The notes under the pieces were generated by a model. That model saw only the letters and a program-made list of their open reading frames with translations. It was not told where the DNA came from and ran no database searches. Positions 8,420 to 17,153 of a stretch of DNA of 43,474 nt are shown here, piece by piece. Both the position numbers and the translations under genes were made by a program. The DNA is from Bdellovibrionales bacterium (GTDB lineage: Bacteria; Bdellovibrionota; UBA1018; JADZFF01), in NCBI GenBank assembly GCA_020850015.1, contig JADZFF010000003.1, forward strand, positions 1 through 43,474, written 5' to 3'. Each line of letters opens with the position of its first letter. The stretch's first letter is position 1.

Positions 8420-9346
8420 ATGATGATCGATAAGTTAAACCTGAACCATCTCAGGGTCTTTGAGGCCGTCTACCGGTCGAAAAGCATGACCGAGGCCGCG
8501 AGAGAGCTGCACCTCACCCAGTCCGGCGTCAGCCAGCACATGAAGACCCTGGAGGGGGCCCTGGACCTGACCCTATTCGATCGGATCAACCAGCGGCTGG
8601 TGCCGACTTCGGCCGCGGCCCTGCTGTTCGAGGAGTGCTCCCAGGGGCTGCAGAGGATTGAGCATGCGCTTTGGCGTCTCAAAGGGGCCGACAAGGAGCT
8701 CTCGGGGACGGTCTCAGTCGGCATGCCCAACGAGTTCGGGATGAACGTGGTGATGCCCATCGTGGCCGCTTTCGGCCGAAAACACCCCCGTGTTCAGGTG
8801 CGATTCACCCTGGATTTCGCGTCGGTCATGAATGATCGCCTGATCTCGGGCGACCTCGATTTCGCCTTCGTGGACGAGTACGGAATGGATCGGCGCGTGG
8901 CCACCGAGAGCGTGTACGACGAGACGGTCTCGCTCTGTGGCTCCCCCGCGTACATCGGAGAGCACCAGCCAGCGAAGCATCAGCGGAAGTACTACGAATC
9001 GCTCGACTACATCGAGTACCAGTCAGGTGAGCCCGTTCTTCGCCTGTGGTTCGCCCACCACCTGGGGGATCGCGCCCTCAGCCTGAGCGTTCGTGCACAG
9101 GTCATGGAGGCCCAAGGTGTTGCGCGCCTGGTGCTTGCGGGGCTTGGGGTCGGGGTGCTTCCGGGCCACCTCCTCATGAAACTCCAGCGCGAGGGGCACG
9201 AGCTGGCGGTGCTCAAAGGATGCGGAAAGCCGCTCCGCAACAGCATCAGCCTGGCATTCCTCAAGGATCGGACTCAGTCTCCCGCTGCCGCGGCGCTCCT
9301 TCAGGAGCTCAGGCAGGAGATCCGGAAGATAAAAAAAGACATCTAA
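8420..9346 (+). CDS. LysR-family transcriptional regulator
   Basis: A 308-residue LysR-type regulator. The N-terminal winged helix-turn-helix occupies about residues 5-65 (LNHLRVFEAVYRSKSMTEAA, LHLTQSGVSQHMKTLE). A linker helix and a periplasmic-binding-like effector domain follow from about 90 to 295, beginning LSGTVSVGMPNEFG. Such proteins bind DNA as tetramers and respond to a small-molecule ligand, usually activating a divergent gene and repressing themselves. Here the divergent gene is the 62-residue-repeat lipoprotein, 111 bases away. The start has two consecutive ATG codons (8420 and 8423) and no strong Shine-Dalgarno. The ligand cannot be told from sequence. Confidence 0.93.
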   Translation: MMIDKLNLNHLRVFEAVYRSKSMTEAARELHLTQSGVSQHMKTLEGALDLTLFDRINQRLVPTSAAALLFEECSQGLQRIEHALWRLKGADKELSGTVSVGMPNEFGMNVVMPIVAAFGRKHPRVQVRFTLDFASVMNDRLISGDLDFAFVDEYGMDRRVATESVYDETVSLCGSPAYIGEHQPAKHQRKYYESLDYIEYQSGEPVLRLWFAHHLGDRALSLSVRAQVMEAQGVARLVLAGLGVGVLPGHLLMKLQREGHELAVLKGCGKPLRNSISLAFLKDRTQSPAAAALLQELRQEIRKIKKDI

Positions 9347-9376
9347 AGCAAGCAGTTACCTAACATTGCACCCCCG

Positions 9377-9406
9377 TTGCCTATTTTTAACGCGTAGCGA
9401 TATAAT
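9377..9406 (+). promoter_or_regulatory. Sigma-70 promoter of the LamG-like gene
   Basis: A -35 TTGCCT (9377-9382), an 18-base spacer and a perfect -10 TATAAT (9401-9406) lie in an AT-rich patch after the LysR gene. Transcription would start near 9413, giving a leader of about 44 bases before the ATG at 9457. Confidence 0.65.
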
Positions 9407-9456
9407 CAAATGAGGCGCATTGGGGAATTGATCGGCGAGGGCGGTTTCGACTTCGC

Positions 9457-11103
9457 ATGTTCCAAAATTTTCGAAGACTTTGGCCTCAGGCGGGGCTGGT
9501 TCTGCTGCTTGCGGCAGGCCAACCCGTGCTTGGCGCCGATGCCTTTCACTGGGACGTCGCTCGGGCCAAATCGCTTCAGCGCGCTCCCGCCGCGGCCGCC
9601 CCTCCTGAGCGGCGGCCACCCCGCATCGCGCGGGTCACGCGCGCTCCCTTTCTCTCGGAACGGGAGTTTCTCTACTTTGATGGTTTCTCCCTTCACCAAT
9701 CCGAATCCCCCGCTCCCGTCGGCCGGGACGAAAAGGGATCGTTCACGCTCGAGATGGTGTTTCAAGCGCTCCGCCTGAGCGGAGAGCAGATCCTCTTCAG
9801 CAATGTCGAGAACCGCTCGGGTCTGAGGGCCATGATCGTGAACGGCGAGCTCAGGCTGGAGGTGTTCCTGAGACGTCGCGCTGGCGGTCGCCCCAGCGCC
9901 TTTCGGGTGTCCGCGGCCGGCGCGAGGCCGTTCACCTGGCATCAGCTTGCCGTCCGGGGCCAGGAACGACAGGGAGGATACGAGCTTCAGGTCTTTCTTG
10001 ATGGCGCCGAGGTTTCGCGGGGCCGGTGCCTGGGCTGCGGGGTGCTTGAACCGGGCCGCGGTCCCGCGACGGTGGGCGCGCATCCGGGAGGCGGTTCCGG
10101 ATTCGAAGGATATGTTCAAAGCGTGACGCTTCGCGACTCCGCCGACGACGTCGGCCGTTTTCGCGGCCTGAGCCTGGCGGTGGCGGATGGAGTGGAGGCC
10201 TTCGAGCGCGAGGGAGCTCCCTTGGGCGGGGAGGCCCGGCGCTTCGCCGCGCCTTTCATCGAAGACGGATATCGGCCCGGCCCACTGGCGGAATGGCGGG
10301 GCTCCATTTACCTCGCGCTTTCCAAGCCCATGTCCCCCCTGCTGGTCGCCCAGCTTTCCGGTCCCGGGTTCAAGCTTCAGAACCTATATGCCCTCCGCAC
10401 TCGGCCCGGAAGGATCATGGCCGAGGAGGCCACGGCTCTCGCCGTGAATGATGCCGAGATCCTGGTGGCGGGAAGCACGGGTCTTCGTGCTTATCCTCTT
10501 CGCGCGGACGATCCGGCCTACCGGCTCGCTTACTCGGATTGGCTTGAGCGGAATCTCACCTCGCTGCAGGCGATCGAAAGTGGCGTATCGGCCTCCGTTC
10601 CCGGGCCGGACCACCGCCCAGGGGACGCGCGCCCTTGGCGCCTGCTGTGGCTGAATCAGGCGGGCGCCACGGCGAAGCTTCCCGAAGGCGAGGTTCTGCA
10701 GCTCAGTCGCACGCCTGAGGGCGACCTGTTGGCCTGGCTGCGGGAACGCGGAGGACCGAAAGACGCCGAAGGCGTGCGCGCCTGGAGAATCGGGCTCGCG
10801 GGCACCGAACCCGCGCGGACGCAGCACTACTACGTCCTGCCTCCTCAGTCCGACGGACGGGAGCTTGGCCTCGCGATCCGTGAGGTCAGCCCGGGGAAAG
10901 TGGTTCTCTACACGGCTTCCCTGACGAAGGACGGGAGCACCGAGATCCGGCGTTTGACTCCCTGGGGGGGCGCCGGAGACGTGGTCACGCTTCGCCGGGT
11001 TCCCGGCACCGTGGCCCATCTGGGCTTCGATGCTTCTGAAAGCCGGCTCTGGCTTATTCCCGCGCAGCGGGGGCGTGGGCTCGTCACGGCCTATCAGGAC
11101 TGA
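9457..11103 (+). CDS. Secreted protein with LamG/concanavalin-like domain
   Basis: A 548-residue protein with a signal peptide (hydrophobic core about 12-25). Residues about 60-230 fit a LamG/concanavalin A-like jelly roll: FLYFDGFSL, a SFTLEMVFQAL strand, FTWHQLAVRG, ELQVFLDGAEV and a late FEGYVQSVTLRD strand that closes the sheet. Such modules bind sugars or peptides. The remaining 300 residues are beta-rich with repeated strand-turn patterns (IYLALSKPM, ILVAGSTGLRAYPL, VVLYTASLTKDG, HLGFDASESRLWLIP) that could form a beta-propeller, but I cannot name the family. Its end overlaps the convergent dtd gene by 20 bases. Confidence 0.75.
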   Translation: MFQNFRRLWPQAGLVLLLAAGQPVLGADAFHWDVARAKSLQRAPAAAAPPERRPPRIARVTRAPFLSEREFLYFDGFSLHQSESPAPVGRDEKGSFTLEMVFQALRLSGEQILFSNVENRSGLRAMIVNGELRLEVFLRRRAGGRPSAFRVSAAGARPFTWHQLAVRGQERQGGYELQVFLDGAEVSRGRCLGCGVLEPGRGPATVGAHPGGGSGFEGYVQSVTLRDSADDVGRFRGLSLAVADGVEAFEREGAPLGGEARRFAAPFIEDGYRPGPLAEWRGSIYLALSKPMSPLLVAQLSGPGFKLQNLYALRTRPGRIMAEEATALAVNDAEILVAGSTGLRAYPLRADDPAYRLAYSDWLERNLTSLQAIESGVSASVPGPDHRPGDARPWRLLWLNQAGATAKLPEGEVLQLSRTPEGDLLAWLRERGGPKDAEGVRAWRIGLAGTEPARTQHYYVLPPQSDGRELGLAIREVSPGKVVLYTASLTKDGSTEIRRLTPWGGAGDVVTLRRVPGTVAHLGFDASESRLWLIPAQRGRGLVTAYQD

Positions 11104-11536
11104 GATCCAGCACGAAAGTGACAGGACCGTCGTTCACGAGGCTCACCTTCATATCCGCTTGAAAGCGTCCTCCCTGGGTCGGGAGCCCGAGATTTTGGCT
11201 GATCGCGAGCGCGCGTTCGAAGAGCAGACGCGCCTTCTCTGGCTTTTCGGCGCGAATGAAGCTCGGGCGTCTTCCCTTAGCGCAGTCGCCGAGGAGCGTG
11301 AACTGCGACACGATCAGATGCTCGCCGCGGGTTTCGGCGGCCGACAGGTTCATCTTGCCGTCCGAGTCCTCGAAGATCCTGAGCTCGGCGATCTTGGTGA
11401 GGAGCCTGAGGAGAGTCGCCTCGTCATCACCCGCCTCAATGCCCAGGAGGGTAAGAATTCCCGGCCCAATCCCTGAGATCCTCTCGTCATTCACGTGGAC
11501 CTCGGCTTGTCTCACACGCTGGATAACCGCTCTCAT
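11084..11536 (-). CDS. dtd: D-aminoacyl-tRNA deacylase
   Basis: A 150-residue DTD. It removes D-amino acids (and glycine from tRNA-Ala) mischarged onto tRNA, protecting translation. The start is set at ATG 11536 because the family begins MRAVIQRV; an upstream in-frame extension of 14 codons is not conserved. Visible motifs are SQFTLLGD followed by KGRRPSF, and near the end NDGPVTFVLD with the Gly-cisPro pair that gives chiral selectivity. The length matches the family. It is convergent with, and overlaps by 20 bases, the LamG-like gene. It stands back to back with the mscS-type gene, so the 54 bases between 11536 and 11591 should hold both promoters. Confidence 0.96.
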   Translation of the reverse strand: MRAVIQRVRQAEVHVNDERISGIGPGILTLLGIEAGDDEATLLRLLTKIAELRIFEDSDGKMNLSAAETRGEHLIVSQFTLLGDCAKGRRPSFIRAEKPEKARLLFERALAISQNLGLPTQGGRFQADMKVSLVNDGPVTFVLDLSPDRP

Positions 11537-11590
11537 GCATCCCAGAATAGACGGATTTGCCAGCCTCGGAAGCCTCATTTATAAGGGCTC

Positions 11591-13243
11591 GTGGTTCTAT
11601 CACGCGCGCGTCATTATCTGCCGGCGGCCGGTTTGGCGCTTGCTCTGGCCCTGCCGGTGTTCGGTGCGGAGGCGCCCGTGCCCGTGGGCTTGGCTTCGCT
11701 GCCCGTGAATCCGCTGGAGCCGCTGCGGACCGAAAGCCCCAAGGACACCCTGAGATCGTTTCTCGCTGCGATGGCGCGTTATCGGCAGGCGGCGCCGAGG
11801 AATCGGGCCGGCGCCACGGGCCACCTCGATCGCGCGGCGAGAACCCTCGACCTTTCCGAAGTACCGGCCCTGTTCCGTGACGAGGCCGCGCGCGAAGCGG
11901 CGCTCCTCTTGAAGGAGGTGATCGACCGAGTCGGCGGCCTCGAGGGTTTCGGCGCCCCCGGGGAGGACGCGGCGAAAGGCCTCCTGCGGTGGAGGATTCC
12001 CGGAACCGAGATCACCCTGGTCAGGATCGAACAGGGCGAGCGCGCCGGCGAGTTCCTTTTTTCGCGTGATACGGTGGCGCGATCCAAGGAATTCTACCAG
12101 AAGGTCCGTGCGCTTCCCTACGTGCAGGGCTCGGCAGGCGGCGCCGGATACGTTGAACCCTGGTTGAACCTGGAGCTTCCGGACTGGGCGCGACGCACGC
12201 TCGTGCTCGTCCCGAACTGGAAGTGGCTCGCGATCGTCGCGGGATACGTCGCCGGGCTCCTCGTGAGGTATCTCTTGAGCGTGCTGCTGAGGGCGGTGCT
12301 CGGGCTCTTCGCCCGTTTCGGCAGGCTCAGCCAAGGAATCGAACTGGGCCGAGTGCTCGCGCGGCCCGCCGGTTGGGCTGCTGCCGGCTTTCTCTGGCTC
12401 GTTGCGCTGCACGCGCTTCAATTCGAGGGGCCGGTCCTCACAGCGCTCACCTTCTTGGTCCAGGCGCACTTGAGCGTGGTCGCTGTATGGTCGGTCTACC
12501 TGGTCCTGGATCGCCTCATGGCGGCCGCGGTGCAGAGGGCCCACCGGACTCAGAACGCGCTCGACGACCAGCTCATGCCGCTCCTCCGTAAGGTGGTCCG
12601 GATCCTGACGATTCTCGTGGGCTCGCTCGTGGCGTTCCAGAATCTGGGTTTCAACGTGATGTCGGTGGTCGCCGGGCTCGGGTTGGGTGGCCTCGCTTTC
12701 GCTCTGGCGGCACAGGACACCGTCGCCAACCTTTTCGGCTCCGCGATGATCTTCCTCGATCAGCCCTTTCGCGTGGGGGATTGGGTGAAGATCGGGGGCG
12801 CCGAGGGCGTGGTGGAGGAGATCGGGTTTCGTTCCACGCGTATCCGCACGCCGCACGATTCCTTGCTCACGGTGCCGAACAAGGCGATGGCCGACGCAGA
12901 GGTGGACAATCTCGGGCGCCGGCAGTTTCGCCGCGTCGATCTCAGGCTCGGGCTGAGCTACGCCACGAAGCCCGCGCAGATCGAGGCGTTCGTGGAGGGG
13001 CTGCGAAAGGTGATCGCCATGCATCCCTCCACGCGGAAGGAGGAGTATCACGTCGCCTTCGACGCATTCGCCGATTCCGCGCTCGAGGTCGCCGTATCCT
13101 TTTTCCTGAAGGTGGACACCCGCATGGACGAGCTGCGCGTGCGCCAGGAGCTTTTTCTTGAGTTCGTGAGATTGGCCGACAAGCAGGGGGTTTCGTTCGC
13201 GTTTCCGACGCGCACGGTCCATGTGGAGAGTCTGCCCAAGTGA
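11591..13243 (+). CDS. MscS-family mechanosensitive ion channel
   Basis: A 550-residue channel starting at GTG 11591, with a signal peptide (residues about 10-25) and a periplasmic domain of about 180 residues before the first membrane helix. Helices lie near 213-235, 252-285 and 290-312, with a further one near 332-355. The pore-lining TM3 follows with the Ala/Gly ridge GLGLGGLAFALAAQDTVANL (about 362-381). The MscS beta domain follows (FRVGDWVKIGGAEGVVEEIG, RTPHDSLLTVPN) and then the C-terminal alpha/beta domain. MscS channels open under membrane tension and release solutes on hypo-osmotic shock. The added N-terminal region places this among the larger MscK/YbdG-like variants. A subtilisin-like protease gene follows 20 bases downstream. 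Confidence 0.94.
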   Translation: MVLSRARHYLPAAGLALALALPVFGAEAPVPVGLASLPVNPLEPLRTESPKDTLRSFLAAMARYRQAAPRNRAGATGHLDRAARTLDLSEVPALFRDEAAREAALLLKEVIDRVGGLEGFGAPGEDAAKGLLRWRIPGTEITLVRIEQGERAGEFLFSRDTVARSKEFYQKVRALPYVQGSAGGAGYVEPWLNLELPDWARRTLVLVPNWKWLAIVAGYVAGLLVRYLLSVLLRAVLGLFARFGRLSQGIELGRVLARPAGWAAAGFLWLVALHALQFEGPVLTALTFLVQAHLSVVAVWSVYLVLDRLMAAAVQRAHRTQNALDDQLMPLLRKVVRILTILVGSLVAFQNLGFNVMSVVAGLGLGGLAFALAAQDTVANLFGSAMIFLDQPFRVGDWVKIGGAEGVVEEIGFRSTRIRTPHDSLLTVPNKAMADAEVDNLGRRQFRRVDLRLGLSYATKPAQIEAFVEGLRKVIAMHPSTRKEEYHVAFDAFADSALEVAVSFFLKVDTRMDELRVRQELFLEFVRLADKQGVSFAFPTRTVHVESLPK

Positions 13244-13263
13244 ATGGGTCCCAGGGGGTTGCT

Positions 13264-14439
13264 ATGAAGATGAGATCGGTTCTTGGTCTGTTGGTGCTGG
13301 CGGGGCTTTCTCCCACCGCGAAGGCCGCGCTCGGCCTTGATGCCGCGCAGATGGCGGCGATTCGCGAGCTCACCGGCGGAGCGGCCGACTTCGCCCGCGT
13401 GGCGCCTGAGCCGCGCGATCATCGCGGTGCCGCGCCTTATCCGGGATTCCTTGTGAAAGAAGTTCGCGAAGGCTCGGCCGACCCCTCTTTCGAGAGCGAG
13501 TGGTGGGTGCGGAACCTGAAGCTCTCCGAAGCCTGGGAATACGCCACGGGGCAGGGAATCGTGGTCGCCGACTGCGACGCGGGCTACTATCACGATCAGC
13601 CGGAATTCAGGCATTCGCTGCTCCTGGAACATCGCTATGACCTCGCGGATCGCGACGAGCCGCTGAAGATCGACGACGGAAACTACGTGGGGCACGGAAC
13701 GGCGGTCGCCGCGCTGATCGCGGCTGCACGTGATGGGCAGGGCACGAACGGCATCGCGTTCGACTCGAAGGTGGTCCCTCTGCAGAACTACAACTATTCC
13801 AGCGCGATCGACGACGTGGGCAAGGAAGAGGCGACGGCCGAATGCGTGCTTCGCGCGATGAAGATCGAGGGGGTGCGGATCATCGTGCTCGAGAACCAGA
13901 CCTGGGAGGGTTCCTCTGAAACTTATGCTGGCACGCGCGAGGCGGTCAAATTGGCGCTCGAGGCTGGGATCCTCATCGTTTCCGCCGCGGGCAACTCGGG
14001 GCTGGAACTGAAGGAAGAGGCGGAGCACGACACGGGTTCCCTCATCGTCGGCAGCCTCAGGCGCAACGGAGACGCACGCAACGACTCGAACTGGGGCGCG
14101 CGCGTGGCGATCGCGACCTACGGCGAGGAGCTCCGGACGCTCTACGGCCCGAACGGGGAGTTCGGCGATTTCGGCGGTACCTCGGGCGCCACGGCGCTGA
14201 TGGGCGGCATCACGGCGCTCATACTCTCGGCGAACCCGAAGCTCACGCCCGCGCAGGTGAAGGACGTATTGGTTCGCACCCGCGTAACCACCCCAGGTAC
14301 CGCGAAGGTGGGCGGGGCGGTGGACGTCATCGCGGCGCTTCGCCTGGCGAAAGACCTCCCCGCGCTTCCGGAGGTCATGAAGCGCCAGAGCGGCCTTCTT
14401 GCGCAGGTCCGGGCCATCCTCGCGCGCTGGCGTCATTGA
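13264..14439 (+). CDS. Secreted subtilisin-like (S8) serine protease
   Basis: A 391-residue protease with a signal peptide ending near AKAA (residues about 18-22). ATG 13264 is chosen over the in-frame GTG at 13240, because AGGGGG lies five to six bases before it and the signal peptide starts there. The S8 catalytic set is complete: Asp105 in VADCDAGY, His144 in VGHGTAVAA, oxyanion Asn244 in SAAGNSG and Ser307 in GGTSGATA. A propeptide-like region of about 70 residues separates signal and catalytic domain. Residue 311 is Ala where many subtilases have Pro after the Ser-x-Ala-Thr. It probably works in the periplasm or outside the cell. It appears co-transcribed with the MscS-type channel, an unusual pairing. 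Confidence 0.9.
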   Translation: MKMRSVLGLLVLAGLSPTAKAALGLDAAQMAAIRELTGGAADFARVAPEPRDHRGAAPYPGFLVKEVREGSADPSFESEWWVRNLKLSEAWEYATGQGIVVADCDAGYYHDQPEFRHSLLLEHRYDLADRDEPLKIDDGNYVGHGTAVAALIAAARDGQGTNGIAFDSKVVPLQNYNYSSAIDDVGKEEATAECVLRAMKIEGVRIIVLENQTWEGSSETYAGTREAVKLALEAGILIVSAAGNSGLELKEEAEHDTGSLIVGSLRRNGDARNDSNWGARVAIATYGEELRTLYGPNGEFGDFGGTSGATALMGGITALILSANPKLTPAQVKDVLVRTRVTTPGTAKVGGAVDVIAALRLAKDLPALPEVMKRQSGLLAQVRAILARWRH

Positions 14440-14440
14440 A

Positions 14441-14471
14441 ACGGAACAAAAGCCCCGAAGCACCGCGGGGC
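14441..14471 (-). terminator. Terminator-like hairpin downstream of serC
   Basis: GCCCCG (14452-14457) pairs with CGGGGC (14466-14471). On the minus strand the hairpin is followed by TTTTGTTCCG, a partial U-tract, about 85 bases after the serC stop. It sits between the convergent S8 protease and serC genes and may act in both directions. Confidence 0.55.
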
Positions 14472-14556
14472 CCGGATTCCGGCGAGTGCCGGCGCCCGAG
14501 CCCCGTGTGTTCTCAAACGGACTTTCGAACGGAAAACTGTCCAGGCCGAGGCGGGC

Positions 14557-15657
14557 TCAGCCGTTTTTCTTCTGGAAATCCTTCATGAAGTCTACGAGCG
14601 CCTTCACTCCATCAATCGGAAAGGCGTTGTAGATCGAGGCGCGGATGCCGCCCACGGAGCGGTGGCCCTTGAGGCCGTCGAGGCCCTTGGACTGCGCTTC
14701 CTTCACGAACTTGTCTTCCAGGGCCTCGTCGTTCTTCACGCGCCAAACCACGTTCATGTCGGAGCGCCACTCCTTCACGACAGGGCAGGCGTAGTACCCT
14801 CCAGAGCCGTCAATCGCGTTGTAAAGGATAGCGGCCTTCTCCTGGTTCACTTTCTGCATCTTCTCCACTCCGCCCATCTCGTGCAGCCAGTCGAGCACCA
14901 GGCCGCAGGCGTAGATGCCGAAGGCGGCGGGGGTGTTCAGGCGGGAGCCTTCCTTGATGTGCGCGCGATAGGACCAGAATTCGGCGATGTCCTTGCGGGC
15001 CGCGCTCTCCGCCCAGTCCTTGTGGATGATCGCCAGGCAAACGCCCGAGGGGCCGAGGTTCTTCTGGGCGCCCGCGTAGAGGAGGTGGAACTTCGAGACG
15101 TCGATGGGCCGCGAGAGGATCTCGGAGCTCATGTCGGCGATCATGGGCACCTTGCCGGAGTTCGGGAAACCCTTGTTGTACTTGGTGCCGAAGATCGTGT
15201 TGTTGGAGCAGATGTGGAGGTAAGCGGCGTCCGAATTGAACTTCGCGTTGGCGTAGTCCGGGATGTAGGTGAAATTCTTGTCCTCGCTCGAGGCCACGAT
15301 GTTGAGCTTGGCGATCCGCTTCGCTTCCTTGATGGCCTTCTCCGTCCACGCGCCGGTGTGGATGAAGTCGATCGGATGTCCCTCGGTGTAGAAATTGTAA
15401 GGAGCCATCGCGAACTGGTGCGTGGCGCCGCCCTGGAGGAACAGGATCGCGTGCGAGGCGGGAACCTTCATGAGCTCGCGAACGCGGCCTTCGGCATGCG
15501 ACAGGATCGCATCGTAGGGTTTGGAGCGGTGGCTCATCTCCATCACCGACATGCCGGTGTTCTTGTAGTTGAGGAGCTCGTCCCGCATGCGCTCCAGAGC
15601 CGGCTCCGGCATCGTGGCGGGACCCGCGCTGAAGTTGAAGACGCGACCGTATTTCAT
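14557..15657 (-). CDS. serC: Phosphoserine aminotransferase
   Basis: A 366-residue pyridoxal-phosphate enzyme of the class V aminotransferase fold. It converts 3-phosphohydroxypyruvate and glutamate to phosphoserine and 2-oxoglutarate, the second step of serine synthesis, and can also act in vitamin B6 synthesis. Signatures are the N-terminal FNFSAGPATMPEPAL, MSHRSKPY, the cofactor-binding FLQGGATHQFAM, and the Schiff-base lysine Lys199 in YAGAQKNLGPSG. The C-terminal GLDGLKGHRSVGGIRASIYN is typical of SerC. Length is normal. The gene is alone on its strand; a possible -10 TAATAT lies on the minus strand near 15707-15712. Confidence 0.97.
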   Translation of the reverse strand: MKYGRVFNFSAGPATMPEPALERMRDELLNYKNTGMSVMEMSHRSKPYDAILSHAEGRVRELMKVPASHAILFLQGGATHQFAMAPYNFYTEGHPIDFIHTGAWTEKAIKEAKRIAKLNIVASSEDKNFTYIPDYANAKFNSDAAYLHICSNNTIFGTKYNKGFPNSGKVPMIADMSSEILSRPIDVSKFHLLYAGAQKNLGPSGVCLAIIHKDWAESAARKDIAEFWSYRAHIKEGSRLNTPAAFGIYACGLVLDWLHEMGGVEKMQKVNQEKAAILYNAIDGSGGYYACPVVKEWRSDMNVVWRVKNDEALEDKFVKEAQSKGLDGLKGHRSVGGIRASIYNAFPIDGVKALVDFMKDFQKKNG

Positions 15658-16168
15658 AAGACTCTCAGCCTTTCGTTCGATTCCTCACCCTGCACTCCGA
15701 AGCTTCCATATTAGATGCTAGCGCCCCGCGCGCGCCAACTCCTCATTCAGCGGAATCAAGCCAGGGGAGCCAGAAACTATTGCGCCCCCCATCGTAAGTC
15801 TTAAATTACAAATATTTACAGTCGATATCCGGTCTGACATAGACCATGAAAGCGGCGAATCAATACAATAATGGTAGCCTATTGATTTCGGGGGATCGGG
15901 GGTTCCATGTTTTTTGGATCCTGGAAAGCACTGCTTGTCCGGTCCGTACCTACGTCTACCCTCCCCGCGATTTCGGCCTAACCACCGGAAACGACGTCAG
16001 CTGGTTCGTGGATCCCCATGCAGGCCGGGATGGGAGTGAACGGAGGAAGCGCGATCGGCCGACGTTCCTTGGCTTGAAAACGTCTTTCCTTCGATCCTGA
16101 CGATCTTCGGCGCCACGATCCTTCCGAACTTCAGGCCCGAGACGAAAAAGCGAGGCGCGCCTGCGCCC
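15658..16168. other. Gene-poor 0.5-kb stretch; possible decayed gene
   Basis: There is no convincing gene between serC and the next lipoprotein gene. The left part holds the serC upstream region. Around 15864-15885 is an AT-rich patch (TACAATAAT, then GGTAGC, then TTGAT) that recurs upstream of the outer-membrane-like gene at 17154. After it a G-rich Shine-Dalgarno-like stretch precedes ATG 15907. That frame gives 24 signal-peptide-like residues (MFFGSWKALLVRS...) and stops at TAA 15979. Resuming in the same frame past the stop runs to TGA near 16075. A different frame then encodes a hydrophobic stretch, LENVFPSILTIFGATILPNF. This pattern would fit a broken gene, but no intact function can be argued. 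An 84-codon frame at 15846-16100 is also open. Confidence 0.35.
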
Positions 16169-17002
16169 CTAGTAGCGCATCTCCACCACGAGGCCGCGGG
16201 CGTCGCCCATGAGCGCGCCTTCCGCTGCTTTCCTCGCGCAGCTCTCGAAAGCCTCCGAGGAGGAGTGGTCCCGCCCGGCGACCTGGACTTTCGTACCTGC
16301 GCCCGTGTCGTAAGTCGCGATAAGGTGAAGTTCCCCGAGGTGGAGGGGGTTGGACTTGAGCTCGTCGTTGGCGCAGGTAGCGAGCGACGCCATCAAGGAA
16401 TCCAGGTTGGGTTCCGCGGACCCCTTGGCCTTCCATTTCACTGACCAGCGCGGGTCTTTCGCTTGAGCCAGCCAGGACTCCGAGATCTTTTTCCCTTCGG
16501 CCCGTCCATTCACCACGGATCCGCGCCAGTTGGCTGGAAGATCAGAGAGGGCCTTCGCGAGGCCTGGTACCGTTTGCCGCGTGCTCATGGGCTGGATCAC
16601 GAGCTCTTTGCCGGACACCTCGAGCCGATAGCCTCCGCCGAAACTCACCGTGTCGGACGCCACCGCGAAGGTGGTGCGTGAGGGATCGGCTTCCCAGGAT
16701 TTTCCTTCGCATCGCACGGCGCCCAGTCGGTATCTTCCAGAGCCGGCCCCGGCGAGAAAGGCCGGCTGCCCCGTCTTTACCGTCAGAGTGCCAACCCGAG
16801 TGCCCGAGGCCGAGTTGAAATCCACTTCGCAGGATTTGACGGAGCTATCGACGGCCTTCAAGTCCAGAAGCAGGAGCACGCTGGTTTCGACGGGTGACCC
16901 TTCGGTGGGCCGAAGCCGTCGGAGCGGGGGAGTGGATGCGCAGCCTTCGAGCAGCGAAGCGGCGAGCATGAGGACGACCGGGGCGTGGGTTCTTGTGCGC
17001 AT
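16169..17002 (-). CDS. Putative lipoprotein, unknown function
   Basis: A 277-residue protein with a signal peptide and lipobox LLEGC (Cys21). The mature chain looks beta-rich in its first half (VLLLLDLKAVDSSVKSCEVDF, TLTVKTGQPAFLAGAGSGRYRLG). It is mixed in the second half, with a Cys-containing helix near the end (EAFESCARKAAEGALMG). I recognise no family. It is transcribed away from the outer-membrane-like gene at 17154. The shared 151-base region contains the AT-rich motif TACAATAAT...GGTAGC, so both may be regulated together. Confidence 0.78.
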   Translation of the reverse strand: MRTRTHAPVVLMLAASLLEGCASTPPLRRLRPTEGSPVETSVLLLLDLKAVDSSVKSCEVDFNSASGTRVGTLTVKTGQPAFLAGAGSGRYRLGAVRCEGKSWEADPSRTTFAVASDTVSFGGGYRLEVSGKELVIQPMSTRQTVPGLAKALSDLPANWRGSVVNGRAEGKKISESWLAQAKDPRWSVKWKAKGSAEPNLDSLMASLATCANDELKSNPLHLGELHLIATYDTGAGTKVQVAGRDHSSSEAFESCARKAAEGALMGDARGLVVEMRY

Positions 17003-17042
17003 GGGTGCTCCTGCTGGCTAGATTACGATCAATCTGAATAAT

Positions 17043-17070
17043 TACAATAATATATGGTAGCTAATTTGAT
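17043..17070. promoter_or_regulatory. AT-rich motif shared with 15864-15885
   Basis: TACAATAAT, four extra bases, GGTAGC, then TAATTTGAT. The copy at 15864-15885 has TACAATAAT, GGTAGC and CTATTGAT in the same order and orientation. It lies between a divergent lipoprotein gene and the outer-membrane-like gene. It could be a regulator site or part of a promoter. Confidence 0.4.
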
Positions 17071-17153
17071 CGCCTAAGTGACTGGACTCCTTTGTGTGCG
17101 CCGTGTTAACGCAAGGCGTAATTAATCACAAATATTCAAGGAGATCGCATTTC

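Noticed and set aside
9410-9778. Small gene starting just after the TATAAT box
   Set aside because: It overlaps the LamG-like gene in another frame and its product is Pro/Arg-rich without features.
11600-13222. Long open frame on the minus strand, 540 codons
   Set aside because: Antisense to the MscS-family gene; very Arg/Glu/His-rich translation without hydrophobic core or motif.
13048-14463. Open frame of 471 codons opposite the S8 protease gene
   Set aside because: The plus-strand frame has a complete catalytic set; the antisense product has no recognisable fold.
14662-15714. Open frame of 350 codons opposite serC
   Set aside because: serC is unambiguous; the antisense product is a shadow.
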